From Amycolatopsis xylanica (GTDB lineage Bacteria; Actinomycetota; Actinomycetes; Mycobacteriales; Pseudonocardiaceae), in contig NZ_FNON01000014.1 of NCBI RefSeq assembly GCF_900107045.1, positions 1 to 64,000 of the forward strand: a stretch of DNA of 64,000 nt, written 5' to 3'. Both the position numbers and the translations under genes were made by a program. Shown here in pieces: positions 41,911 through 50,182 of this stretch; positions within the stretch are counted from its first letter, which is position 1, and the number at the start of each line of letters is the position of its first letter. The notes under the pieces were generated by a model. The model had not been told where the DNA came from. It was given only the letters and a program-made list of their open reading frames with translations, and did no database searches.

Positions 41911-44831
41911 GCCGCGTCCCTGCCGGTTCCACCCTTGCCGGCGCGAGCGTGCTGTCCGCCGCCGTTCTCTGCCGCTGGCTTGTCGACGGTGTTGTTCATA
42001 CCGCCCAGCAACTGCTCCTCGGTCAACCCGACCTCCAACTCGGCGGCCAGCTCGAGATCGGGCTCGAGCTCGTCGTCTTCGGGGGGAACAGGAACGTACG
42101 GCTTGGTCTCGTCCGTGGGAACGAGCGCCGTGCCCGGCTGCGGCCTGGACTCCGCGGACGACGACCCCGGGGTCGTGTCCATGGCGCCGCGCAGGTGTTC
42201 CAGATGGGGACCGGAGAAGTCGACGCGGATCCGCTCGACACCGCCCGCGCCGTCGCCGAAGACGAACTGACGGGGTTCGGTGTCGCGCTCGAGTCCGCGC
42301 TGACCGCCTGGACGTCGGCCGAGTGCGGCGATGACCTGCTCGTAGCCGACCCCGACGGGGACCTTGAGCAGGCGCAGCGCGTCGGCCTGGGCGTCGTCGT
42401 CGTCGAGACGGCCCACGAAGACCGAGTCGAGCAGCGCGACGAAACCTTGGATCTTGAGGAAGTCGGCCGGGATCTGCGAGGACAGCAGCACGCGGACGTT
42501 CCACTTGCGCGAGTCACGCGCGAAGCGGTTCATCAGCACGCGACCGGTCGGGACCTCGGAGAGGAAGAACGCCTCGTCGATCCAGACGCCCTTGCGCAGT
42601 TCCTTCGGCTTCTCGTAGACCGAACGCTGGGTCAGCCAGGCCGCGAGGTTCAGCATCTCGACGCCGAGCGATTCCGCGTCGGTCCAGTATTCGCGCGGCA
42701 CGCCGTCCTTGGGCAGCGTCAGGCCCGCCATGGTGAGCACCGTCATCCGGTCGTCCCGCGTCTCCGCGTACGGGTCCGCGTCGGTCTCCGGGATGAGCAG
42801 CGCCATGCGCTCGCGCATTTCGTCCAAGAAGTCCGCGACGACGACCGCGTGCTCGTGGTGCTCGCTGGAGTCACGGCGCAGCGCGTCGATGACCTGCCCG
42901 GGGTCGGCGTCGAAGCGCCCGCCGACCGCACGGACCGCACGCAGGAGCACGATCCGAGTCTGGGCCATCCGCGAGACCTCGTACGGGAGCACACCGGTCA
43001 GTACGTCAAGTACGAGACGCCTGCGCGTGGCACCCGCGAGCGCCTTCTCACGGCGCCACGACCGCTCCGGGTCGTCCTCGTCCATGAAGTGCTCGAGCAG
43101 CGGTTCGGCGACCACGCGATATGGGTTGAGGATGCCGGGCTGGGCGTTGAGCAAATTAATAGGACGCGCGTACGGGCGGATCTCCGGCAAATCGCACAGC
43201 CGCGACAGCGGGCCGGACGGGTCGAGGATCGTCCAGTGCGCGCCGGCGCGCAGCGTCTTGTAGACGATGCCGCCGCCGAGGAACGACTTACCGCCACCGA
43301 GCCCAGCGACCATCGCCGTCAGGCCGGAGCCGTCGCGGATCTCCTGCGCCATCCACGGGTCCCACGCCACCGGGCGCCGGGTCGCGGTGCAGGTCTCCCC
43401 GAGCAGGATGCCGCGGCGGTCGCCGACCTCCGCGGTCGCGGTGGGCACCGCGGACGACGCCCACACGACACTTCCGCGCCGCATGTACGCGGCCGACGCG
43501 AGCGGCTCGCCCGGGATGAACTCGCGGGCCATCGCGTATTGCGCTTCGGGGTGCTCGATCGCGATCTTCGGCTTGTACAGGTCCAGCAGCTGCTGGGCCA
43601 GCTTGAGCGCGTCGCGCTCGGTCGGGCCGGACACCGCGAGCCGCCACCAGGACCGCACGCGGGTGGCGAGCGCGGTGAAGCCCGACGTCATCTCGTCGTC
43701 GATCTCCAGCACCCGCCCGGCCTGGCGCGCCAGCGATTGCGGCGGCTCGAGCTCGTGCTCGTCGGTGTAGTGCTTGACCTGCGAGCGCACCTTGTTCATC
43801 TGGCGCTGCAGCTCACCGGCGACCTCTTCGGGCCGCCGGACGTAGATCCGCGCCGAAACCTCGACCGAGGCCGGGAGCCGGTCGGCGTGCTGGATCCACG
43901 GATCGTCGACCTCGGGGATCTGCAATCCGTGCATCTGCCCGACCGTGAGCACCGCGAGATGCCGCGAAACACCGGCGTTGGACCCCGTGCGGCCGCGAAC
44001 GGTCACCGTGGGCGCGTACGGGTCGGCGTGGAAGTCGGCCGCGTCGGTGAAGCTGGCGAGGTCCTCCGGCTCCCAGGCCGCGCCGGGCACGGCGGGCATG
44101 TTGCGGGGCGCGGGCAGGCCCAGCGAGCACGAACGGTGCATCAGCCAGGACATCTCGTCGGCGTGCGCGGGCCTGCCCTCGAGACCGGCCGAGCCGATCA
44201 CCTGGTCGAGGTGCTCGACCTCGGAGTCCAGCGCGGTCAGCTCCGCGTCGACCGCCTCCGGCAGGATCTTGCGCAGCACCGGCGCGGCGCGCTCGACCGC
44301 TCGGTCCACCATCCGGCGCGTTTGGACCTGAACGCCGAGGTAGACCTCTTTTTCGGCCATCGAGCGGCCCATGAGCTGCTGCTGCTCACCGATGAGGTAG
44401 TCGTCGAAGCTCAGCGCGCCCGGGATGTCCTGCGGCCGGTTGACGGCGTTGTGGACGTGCGCTTCGGCCCACATGCGGATCGGATAGGGCCGGTTCGTCA
44501 CCCGCAGGTGCAGCCAGCGGCCCTGCAGCTCGGCGTACTGGCCCGCGATCGCGGCGATCAGGTCGCGGCGCTGCGAGTCCGAGCGGAACGACCAGCGCTG
44601 CGGCGCGAGCCGGTACCACGCGTACACCTCATAACCGGTGCGTAACAGGTGCCCGTCGATGCTTCGCGCGGCGATCGACGGGGTATAGGTAGGTATCGCC
44701 TGTTCGCCGGGCAGGCGCCTGCCCTTGCGACCGGCCTGCTTGGCCTGCGCGGAACGGACCTGCTGCGGGGTCTGCCACCCGTTGTGCAGGTCTTGTTCAC
44801 GTTTACCTCGGCTTCCGCCGCGACCGAACAA
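41907..44831 (-). CDS. VirB4-like secretion ATPase
   Basis: 974 residues. Walker A GLGGGKSF at ~510-517 and Walker B VWIDEA at ~749-754 lie in the C-terminal motor, and the N-terminal ~450 residues match the VirB4/TraE-like scaffold region. It should energise assembly of a type IV secretion-like channel. TTG start is supported by GGGAGGT 5 nt upstream. The final ~90 residues are acidic and disordered. No relaxase, VirD4/TcpA coupling ATPase or integrase is present in the window, so DNA transfer is not indicated by this locus alone. Confidence 0.88.
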   Translation of the reverse strand: MFGRGGSRGKREQDLHNGWQTPQQVRSAQAKQAGRKGRRLPGEQAIPTYTPSIAARSIDGHLLRTGYEVYAWYRLAPQRWSFRSDSQRRDLIAAIAGQYAELQGRWLHLRVTNRPYPIRMWAEAHVHNAVNRPQDIPGALSFDDYLIGEQQQLMGRSMAEKEVYLGVQVQTRRMVDRAVERAAPVLRKILPEAVDAELTALDSEVEHLDQVIGSAGLEGRPAHADEMSWLMHRSCSLGLPAPRNMPAVPGAAWEPEDLASFTDAADFHADPYAPTVTVRGRTGSNAGVSRHLAVLTVGQMHGLQIPEVDDPWIQHADRLPASVEVSARIYVRRPEEVAGELQRQMNKVRSQVKHYTDEHELEPPQSLARQAGRVLEIDDEMTSGFTALATRVRSWWRLAVSGPTERDALKLAQQLLDLYKPKIAIEHPEAQYAMAREFIPGEPLASAAYMRRGSVVWASSAVPTATAEVGDRRGILLGETCTATRRPVAWDPWMAQEIRDGSGLTAMVAGLGGGKSFLGGGIVYKTLRAGAHWTILDPSGPLSRLCDLPEIRPYARPINLLNAQPGILNPYRVVAEPLLEHFMDEDDPERSWRREKALAGATRRRLVLDVLTGVLPYEVSRMAQTRIVLLRAVRAVGGRFDADPGQVIDALRRDSSEHHEHAVVVADFLDEMRERMALLIPETDADPYAETRDDRMTVLTMAGLTLPKDGVPREYWTDAESLGVEMLNLAAWLTQRSVYEKPKELRKGVWIDEAFFLSEVPTGRVLMNRFARDSRKWNVRVLLSSQIPADFLKIQGFVALLDSVFVGRLDDDDAQADALRLLKVPVGVGYEQVIAALGRRPGGQRGLERDTEPRQFVFGDGAGGVERIRVDFSGPHLEHLRGAMDTTPGSSSAESRPQPGTALVPTDETKPYVPVPPEDDELEPDLELAAELEVGLTEEQLLGGMNNTVDKPAAENGGGQHARAGKGGTGRDAA

Positions 44832-44834
44832 CGA

Positions 44835-45353
44835 CTACCTCCCGGCCGGAGCGTTGCTGCGGCTCCGGCGCGCTCGTGGTGTGCCCTGCGCTCCGTGGTG
44901 CGTGGGTCCCCCGAGGAGACCATCCCCGGCGGAACCCTTCCCTTTATAACTGTGCTGGCGTGCGCGCCGCTTGCGGCGCTTGTGCTTGGGCAGCGGGCGC
45001 TCGGCCCGGACCCGGACGCGGCTGGCGCTGACCGCGCCGCCGGTCCCCGTGGTGCGTTCACGCGGGGCGCCGAGCTCGCGGGCCCACATGGCGGCCACGG
45101 CGCCGAGCGGGCGCTCGTGGCTGATCTTGGCGGTGATGAACCTGGTGATCACGATTGTGATGACGAAGCCCCAGGCTGTCGAGAAGAACCCGAAGCTGAT
45201 GCCCGCCCATCGCTGCACGGTGAGCACGACCAGGAAGATGGGTATGCCGATGAGCCACGCCACGTAGCGGGCGCGCCAGGGGAAGGTCGCTTTGGGAGGG
45301 CCCAGCCAGACGGCGTCGACCCGATAGACCTCGTCATCTGTCCGGATGCGCAC
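44835..45353 (-). CDS. VirB3/PrgI-like two-helix membrane protein
   Basis: 172 residues: a short N-terminal segment (RTDDEVYRVDAVWLGPPKA), two adjacent membrane helices (~32-48 and ~54-72, GISFGFFSTAWGFVITIV) and a long very basic tail (HKRRKRRARQHSYKGK) that may bind nucleic acid or VirB4. In VirB-type operons this place between pilin and VirB4 belongs to VirB3/PrgI proteins. GTG start at 45353. The stop is 3 nt from the VirB4 start. Confidence 0.7.
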   Translation of the reverse strand: MRIRTDDEVYRVDAVWLGPPKATFPWRARYVAWLIGIPIFLVVLTVQRWAGISFGFFSTAWGFVITIVITRFITAKISHERPLGAVAAMWARELGAPRERTTGTGGAVSASRVRVRAERPLPKHKRRKRRARQHSYKGKGSAGDGLLGGPTHHGAQGTPRARRSRSNAPAGR

Positions 45354-45363
45354 TGCCGGCGCC

Positions 45364-45630
45364 TCAGCCGGTGAAGAGGCCAGCGATCCACTGGCCCACG
45401 TTGACCCCGGCACCACTGACGGCGAGCCCGATGATCGCGAGCGCGATCACCACACCGGCGAGGCGGCGCATGACACCCGCGTTGTCGCCCTTGCCGCCGC
45501 CCAGCCAGAGCAGGAGGAGCGCGACGGCGAGTAGCACCAGGGGAATGATGTTGTCGATCAGCCAGCTGCGGACGTTGCCGGTCCCCAGCTCGCCGGCGGC
45601 CAGCGTCTCGAAGGTGGTCAAGGTGGTCAT
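45364..45630 (-). CDS. VirB2/TrbC-like small membrane protein (possible pilin)
   Basis: 88 residues with a polar N-terminus, a first hydrophobic helix (~28-44), the short loop GGGKGDNAGVMRR and a second helix (~58-80). Two-helix proteins of this size directly upstream of VirB3/VirB4 homologues are VirB2/TrbC pilin-like subunits. Here it could be a membrane stub rather than a pilus. GGGAG lies 6 nt before the ATG. It is the first clear gene of the operon. Confidence 0.68.
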   Translation of the reverse strand: MTTLTTFETLAAGELGTGNVRSWLIDNIIPLVLLAVALLLLWLGGGKGDNAGVMRRLAGVVIALAIIGLAVSGAGVNVGQWIAGLFTG

Positions 45631-45633
45631 CGC

Positions 45634-45813
45634 TTACTCCCGGTGCGCGGAGCTTGGTCGCTTGGTCGCGATCTGCCGGTGGGCCCCGCTTGGTTCTTCA
45701 TGGTGCTTCGGACACATCATGGCGTCACGAGGCGTAGTGGTCAAAGCGCTCTCTGTAGATATGTCGATCTGGGCCCGGCTCTCGGCTCGACCGGGATGTC
45801 CGCACTCCATCAT
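45634..45813 (-). CDS. Possible small Cys/His (zinc-ribbon-like) protein
   Basis: 59 residues starting MMECGHPGRAES and containing MMCPKHHEEP: a C-x-H ... C-x2-H arrangement that could bind one zinc. The stop is 3 nt from the VirB2-like ATG, which argues for a real operon member. Against it: no clear ribosome site and codon use that is not strongly biased. I cannot assign a function. Confidence 0.35.
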   Translation of the reverse strand: MMECGHPGRAESRAQIDISTESALTTTPRDAMMCPKHHEEPSGAHRQIATKRPSSAHRE

Positions 45814-45816
45814 CAC

Positions 45817-46165
45817 GGCAAGGGCCCTCAGGATTAACCCCCATCGCCCGGATTTCGCAGTGCGTGGAGGAACTCACCCACAAGGGAGCGTTTTGGTCAC
45901 TGTGGGTAGAGGGTTTTCTGGCGAGATGAAGCCGCGAACAGTGTGACATGCCCTGTTCGGCCGCAATCGGCGAGTCCGCTGTGTAAGCGCGCCCAGGACC
46001 AGTCGCCTCGCAGGTGATCAACGGTCCGTGACAATGACGGCTCATTCGAGACGCTCGGTGACCCGAACGGCGGGTTTTCGGGGCGTTCGGATGTACCGGC
46101 GGCTGGGACTGCCCCCTGACCGTGTGAGCGACCTATCAACACGGACGGCGGGTTGCGCGCGGCGG
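45817..46165. other. Intergenic region upstream of the T4SS-like operon
   Basis: About 350 bases with no acceptable gene. It should carry the promoter of the minus-strand operon, but I could not assign -35/-10 hexamers, an operator or a structured RNA. Short frames on both strands lack ribosome sites. Confidence 0.4.
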
Positions 46166-46190
46166 TTTTGAAGCGTTCAGCGTTTCAAAA
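46166..46190 (-). terminator. Hairpin downstream of the SCO6745-family gene
   Basis: TTTTGAAGCG and CGTTTCAAAA (9 of 10 paired) with a 5-base loop, 17 nt beyond the stop of the minus-strand gene at 46207. The A/T-rich outer ends give it tracts on both sides, so it could work in both directions. Confidence 0.6.
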
Positions 46191-46206
46191 ACGGGCCTCG
46201 CGGCGG

Positions 46207-47070
46207 TTAGCCGCGTCCGGCACCCGCGGCGAACACGCCCGACGGGAACGCGCCCGCCGAGACCGCGGTCCGGCTGAGTTCGCGGCCGAGGTCGTGGAGC
46301 CGTTCCGTCTTGTCGGCGCCCAGGTGCGTCCACGGGCCGATCGCGGCCTGGTTCGTGACGCGTTCGATATCGGCGCGGAGTTCGTGTCCCTTGCCGGTGA
46401 GCTCACCCTCGGTGTCCATGAGCCCGCGTTCGCCGAGCGCGGCCACCTCGGCGTCCCACTGTTCGTCGGACCAGCCCCGGGTCAGCCGGGCGGCCGCCGC
46501 CTGGAAGCCCTTGCCCGTCGCCGTGTGCGTCACGAGCGCGCCGAGCCCGCTGAGGCCGTGCTCGATCAGCGCGGCGATGTGCCCGTCGCCGCGGAATTCA
46601 CGCAGCAGGGTGATCGCGTGCCACAGCGCGAGGTGCGGTTCGGCGGGATACGGCAGATCGGCGTGCGCCGCGTACAGCGGACGGCCTTCCGGGGTGCAGC
46701 CGCCGGCGGCTTCGCGGGCGAGCTCGGCGGCTTCGGCCACCTCGGCGGAAGCCACGACCTCGTCGCCGAGCAGGCGGCGCAGCACGGTGTCGGCGGCTTC
46801 CAGCCGGGCGGCGAGCACCTCGGCCGGCGTCGCCAGCGTCCACGCGCGCGGGATGTGGCGCGCGACGAGTTCGGGATTGAAGTTGTAGAAGGTGGCCGCG
46901 ACGCCGCCCGCGCCGATGGCGCCGAAAGCGGCCGATCGGCCGGCGAAATAGCACATCCGGCCCGGTCGCAGGCCCGTGGCGGTCAGTTTGTCCTCGGTCT
47001 CGGGCGCGAAGTAGATCATCGCGTGCAAGGGATCGAGTACTCGGTGCAGCCGGAAAGCGACGTCGCCCAT
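46207..47070 (-). CDS. SCO6745-family protein
   Basis: 287 residues matching a conserved actinobacterial family named after Streptomyces SCO6745: opening RVLDPLHAMIYFAPE, then YFAGRSAAFGAIGAGGV, TFYNFNPELVARHIP and a C-terminal winged-helix-like region (GLMDTEGELTGKGHELRADIE, written here in part). Probably a cytoplasmic protein with a helical ligand domain and a MarR-like helix-turn-helix. No biochemical role is established that I know of. The internal ATG at 47070 is chosen, since the longer frame would enter the RNase P RNA gene. Confidence 0.75.
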   Translation of the reverse strand: MGDVAFRLHRVLDPLHAMIYFAPETEDKLTATGLRPGRMCYFAGRSAAFGAIGAGGVAATFYNFNPELVARHIPRAWTLATPAEVLAARLEAADTVLRRLLGDEVVASAEVAEAAELAREAAGGCTPEGRPLYAAHADLPYPAEPHLALWHAITLLREFRGDGHIAALIEHGLSGLGALVTHTATGKGFQAAAARLTRGWSDEQWDAEVAALGERGLMDTEGELTGKGHELRADIERVTNQAAIGPWTHLGADKTERLHDLGRELSRTAVSAGAFPSGVFAAGAGRG

Positions 47071-47125
47071 ACGGCTGACCCTACCCCGGGGTAGCCACGC
47101 CGGGGGTGACCGTTCGGGCAGGAAA

Positions 47126-47515
47126 GCGGACGAGTTGGCATGTAAGCCGGATCCTGTCCTCACGGCGAACCGTGATGAGCGGTCATCCATCTCGGCCTGC
47201 CGTCGCCGGCAGGCTCTAGCGGCCTACCCGCAGACTCGGACGGGCCGTCCTCGAACGCCTGCGCAGGAGCTCGCGCTCCCTCTTGGCCTTGCTCCGGGTG
47301 GGGTTTACCTAGCCGCCCCGGTCACCCGGGGCGCTGGTGGTCTCTTACACCACCGTTTCACCCTTACCCCCGTCCGGAGACGGGGGCGGTCTGTTTTCTG
47401 TGGCACTGTCCCGCGGGTCACCCCGGGTTGCCGTTAGCAACCACCCTGCCCTGCGGAGTCCGGACTTTCCTCGAGACGGTTTCCCGTCACGCGACCGCAC
47501 TGCCAACTCGTCCGC
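47126..47515 (-). ncRNA. rnpB: RNase P RNA
   Basis: Minus-strand type A RNase P RNA of about 390 nt. The ends pair through GCGGACGAGTTGGC (5') and GCCAACTCGTCCGC (3') as helix P1. Universal core segments are present: GAGGAAAGTCCGGACTCC near the 5' end, GGTAAGGGTGAAACGGTG in the middle, CGGCTAGGTAAACCCC and the terminal GACAGGATCCGGCTTACA. It is the catalytic subunit that trims tRNA 5' leaders. It overlaps no protein gene once the SCO6745-family start is set at 47070. Confidence 0.96.
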
Positions 47516-47579
47516 CGGGAAATGTTACCGGTTGGACAGGTCGCGTTCGTGCCGCCGTCCCGCGCGGCCTCGTCCCGTG

Positions 47580-48149
47580 TCACCCGGTCGGAGACGCGGG
47601 AAGCCCGTTCAGGTTCTCGCTCCCGTCCGGGCCGACCGCGAACCAGGTGAGGCTGACGCCTTGCCCGGTCCATTTCCCCGGCGACGCGGTCGCGTTGCGA
47701 TACAGCGGCCAGCCGCCGAGTGTCACCTGCCAGGTGCCATCCGCCCGCGGGATGGTGCCCACCAATCGCGGATCGATGCCGACCGCCACCGGCGTGCCCG
47801 CCGTCAGCACGGGCGGCCAGGTCCTGGTGCACGCGTCGACACAGGCCGACATCGACGGTCTCGCGCTGTCCCGGTCGTAGCGGTAGAGCACGGCGCCGTC
47901 GCCGTCCACGACGGCGTTGCCCAGTGTCGGCAGCCGCACGGCGGCGATCCGCGCGGGTGCGGACGGCGCCGGCTTCGCGGCCGGTGGCGGCACCTGCGGG
48001 GTCGCGGAGAGCTGCTCGGTCACCGGCGCCTGGACCGCCCGGCCGCCGACCACGATCGGCGCGACCGGGTCATCCCCCCGCCACCACATCAGTGCGCCTG
48101 CGATGAGCACCGCCGCCAGCAGGGCGATGACGGGTTTGGCCTGACGCAC
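47580..48149 (-). CDS. Secreted PF03640/COG4315-type protein
   Basis: 189 residues with an N-terminal membrane anchor or signal (ALLAAVLIAGALMWW), a Pro/Ala linker, then two repeats typical of the secreted COG4315 family: AVLYRYDRDS with SACVDACTRTWPPV, and WPLYRNATASPGKWTGQG. These small exported domains often occur in redox gene clusters and the Cys pair suggests disulfide or cofactor chemistry; the function is unknown. GTG start with GGGAGAA 6 nt upstream. The gene overlaps the FAD-reductase gene by 80 nt in another frame. Last gene of the redox operon. Confidence 0.8.
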   Translation of the reverse strand: MRQAKPVIALLAAVLIAGALMWWRGDDPVAPIVVGGRAVQAPVTEQLSATPQVPPPAAKPAPSAPARIAAVRLPTLGNAVVDGDGAVLYRYDRDSARPSMSACVDACTRTWPPVLTAGTPVAVGIDPRLVGTIPRADGTWQVTLGGWPLYRNATASPGKWTGQGVSLTWFAVGPDGSENLNGLPASPTG

Positions 48150-49359
48150 GGCTGTTCTCCCTTTCGACGCGGGAAACGGGATTCTGCTCGGCGATTTCGG
48201 CAGTCCAGCTGAGCATCGCGGCGGGGCTGTTGAGGCAGACGACGCCGACGAGGCGGCCGTCGCGCACGAACCCGGTCACGGATCGGTCGCCGGATTCCGG
48301 CGGGCTCAGTTCCACGGTGTCGGTGCCGAGCGCGGGCATGCCCGCGACCTGGATCCGCACCCCGTGCTGTTCGGAAGAGAACCGCGGGACCGGCGCGAAC
48401 GGCCGCGCCGCGCGGGGCCCGGCCAGCAGGCTCTCGGCGGCGGCGCAGCCCATCTCGACCGCGTTGAGCCAATGCTCGACGCGCTGCGGCGCGCTCCCGA
48501 ACCGCAGGTTGGGCCACTGTGCCACGTCGCCGGCGGCGACCACGCTGTCGGTGCCGACGACGTGGCAGGTGGGGCCGCAGGCCAGGCCGTCCGCGATGGG
48601 CAGCCCGGCACCACGCAGCCAGGACACCGACGGGACGGTCCCGACGGCGATGACGGCACAGGAGACGTCGAGCAGATTGCCGTCGACGAGCTGGATGCCG
48701 AGGCTCCGCCGCTCGGGCAGCCAGCGGCGGATCGACGTGCCGAGCGCGAGCCGGACCCCGTGGTCGGCGTGCAGGGAGGTGAGCCGTCTGCCGACCTCGG
48801 GGCCGAGCACGTCCCCGAGCAACGTCGGCGCCTGGCCGACGATGACCGCCTCCCGGCCGAGCTCGCGCACGGTCGACGCGATCTCGCAGCCGAGGAAACC
48901 GCCGCCGATCACCGCGACCGGGCCCTCGCTGGCGGCCAGCCCGTGGCGCAGCGCCATCGCGTCGGCCAGTGTCCGGACCACGAAAACGCACGGATGGTCA
49001 TACGGCGCGCTGGGCAGGCGCCGGGATTCGACGCCCGTGGCGATGACGAGGCCGTCGTAGCGCACCTCTTCGGCGCCCGGCAGGTGCACGACGCGGCGCC
49101 GGGGCTGCAGATGCACGGCGGTGGTGTTGAACCGCCACACGGCGTCGACGTCACCAGGCGCGGCCAGGCGGACGTCGGGCGGGGTCGCGGTGCCCGCGAT
49201 GAGCTGCCTGGACAGCGCCGGCCGGTGATAGGGCATGTCGGGCTCGGAGCCGATGATCATCAGCCTGCCGCCGAAGCCCAGCTCCCGCAGGCGTTCCGCG
49301 GCACGGAGCCCGGCCGGGCCCGCACCCACGATGACGATTTGCTCGGTGTGGTCGGTCAC
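48070..49359 (-). CDS. FAD-dependent ferredoxin reductase-like oxidoreductase
   Basis: 429 residues with FAD-binding VIVGAGPAGLRAAE at the N-terminus, NAD(P)-binding VAVIGGGFLGCEIAS at ~155-170 and the second FAD motif SVVAAGDVAQW. This is the rhodocoxin/putidaredoxin-reductase type that passes electrons from NAD(P)H to an iron-sulfur protein. GTG start overlaps the stop of the membrane-ferredoxin gene (GTGA), which strongly suggests that protein as the partner. The last ~25 residues are Arg-rich and lie over the start of the next gene; the true functional end may be before that. Confidence 0.87.
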   Translation of the reverse strand: MTDHTEQIVIVGAGPAGLRAAERLRELGFGGRLMIIGSEPDMPYHRPALSRQLIAGTATPPDVRLAAPGDVDAVWRFNTTAVHLQPRRRVVHLPGAEEVRYDGLVIATGVESRRLPSAPYDHPCVFVVRTLADAMALRHGLAASEGPVAVIGGGFLGCEIASTVRELGREAVIVGQAPTLLGDVLGPEVGRRLTSLHADHGVRLALGTSIRRWLPERRSLGIQLVDGNLLDVSCAVIAVGTVPSVSWLRGAGLPIADGLACGPTCHVVGTDSVVAAGDVAQWPNLRFGSAPQRVEHWLNAVEMGCAAAESLLAGPRAARPFAPVPRFSSEQHGVRIQVAGMPALGTDTVELSPPESGDRSVTGFVRDGRLVGVVCLNSPAAMLSWTAEIAEQNPVSRVERENSRASGQTRHRPAGGGAHRRRTDVVAGG

Positions 49360-50177
49360 GGTGTGGCTCCCTCGAGTCGGATGGCACGCATCGGGCAGGC
49401 TCTGGCCGCGGCCCGCACTCGCGGGGTCTGCGCGGATTCGGGTTGCCGCAGGTACAGCAGCCGCCGGTCGTCCTGCAACTGGAAGACCTCCGGGGCTTCG
49501 GCCTGGCACATCCCGTAGCGGTGGCAACGGTGACCGTCGACGCTGACCAGGACGACGCCGCTGCCCGAGGGCACCGCCAGGGTGACCGGATCCGCTTGGA
49601 GCAGGCCGAGTCCGACCAATTTCGCCACCGGAAGGAAGCGCAGGACCGTCAGCAGGACCGCGGGGACCGAAACGGTGATCCCGCCGAGCCACACCACCGC
49701 CAGATGACCGTTGGCGATCGCCCCGAACCACGAATGGATCATCAGCAGGCCGACGGCCGCGTACCCGCTCTGATGCAGTCGCCGCCAGCCCCGGTCCGCG
49801 AGGCCCCGCCGGACACCGGCGGCGATCGCGATGGCGACGCAGAGTTCGAAACCGATGATCGCGCAGGCGTGCCGCGCGTATCCGCCGTCCGCGAAGGGGA
49901 TGAGCAGTTTCAGCACGGTCAGCGTGTCGTCGTCGAGGAAGAGGAAGGCCAGCGCGTGCAGCATCCCGCTCGCGAGGGTGAAGGCCGCGAGCATCAGGTG
50001 CCCGCTGCGCAGTGCGTGGTGCCCGGTGACCCGGCGGATCCAGCCGGTCGCGGTCAACACTCCCCAGACCAGGGTGAGACACAGGGTCACGTAGGCGACC
50101 CGGCCCGAAAGCGTGGCTATGTCACAGACTCCGCTGTCGTGCGCGGACGGCACGGCGGCGAGCAGGTACGGCCGCAT
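49356..50177 (-). CDS. Ferric-reductase-like haem membrane protein fused to a 3-Cys ferredoxin domain
   Basis: 273 residues. Five to six membrane helices (~20-195) contain paired His typical of ferric reductase-like haem b proteins (GHHALRSGHLMLAAF, GMLHALAFLF, GLLMIHSWFG). The C-terminal ~70 residues form a ferredoxin of the actinobacterial [3Fe-4S] type with Cys in HRCHRYGMCQAEAPE and RACPMRAI. It should take electrons in the cytoplasm and move them through haems across the membrane. The fusion is unusual. ATG 50177 lies 5 nt after the DUF4142 gene. Confidence 0.83.
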   Translation of the reverse strand: MRPYLLAAVPSAHDSGVCDIATLSGRVAYVTLCLTLVWGVLTATGWIRRVTGHHALRSGHLMLAAFTLASGMLHALAFLFLDDDTLTVLKLLIPFADGGYARHACAIIGFELCVAIAIAAGVRRGLADRGWRRLHQSGYAAVGLLMIHSWFGAIANGHLAVVWLGGITVSVPAVLLTVLRFLPVAKLVGLGLLQADPVTLAVPSGSGVVLVSVDGHRCHRYGMCQAEAPEVFQLQDDRRLLYLRQPESAQTPRVRAAARACPMRAIRLEGATP

Positions 50178-50182
50178 CGGCG

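Noticed and set aside
41949..44645. 898-codon plus-strand ORF
   Set aside because: Antisense shadow of the VirB4-like ATPase gene.
36002..45813. Integrative conjugative element
   Set aside because: No integrase, relaxase, replication gene, tRNA insertion site or flanking direct repeat was found; the region is better described as a chromosomal secretion-like operon.
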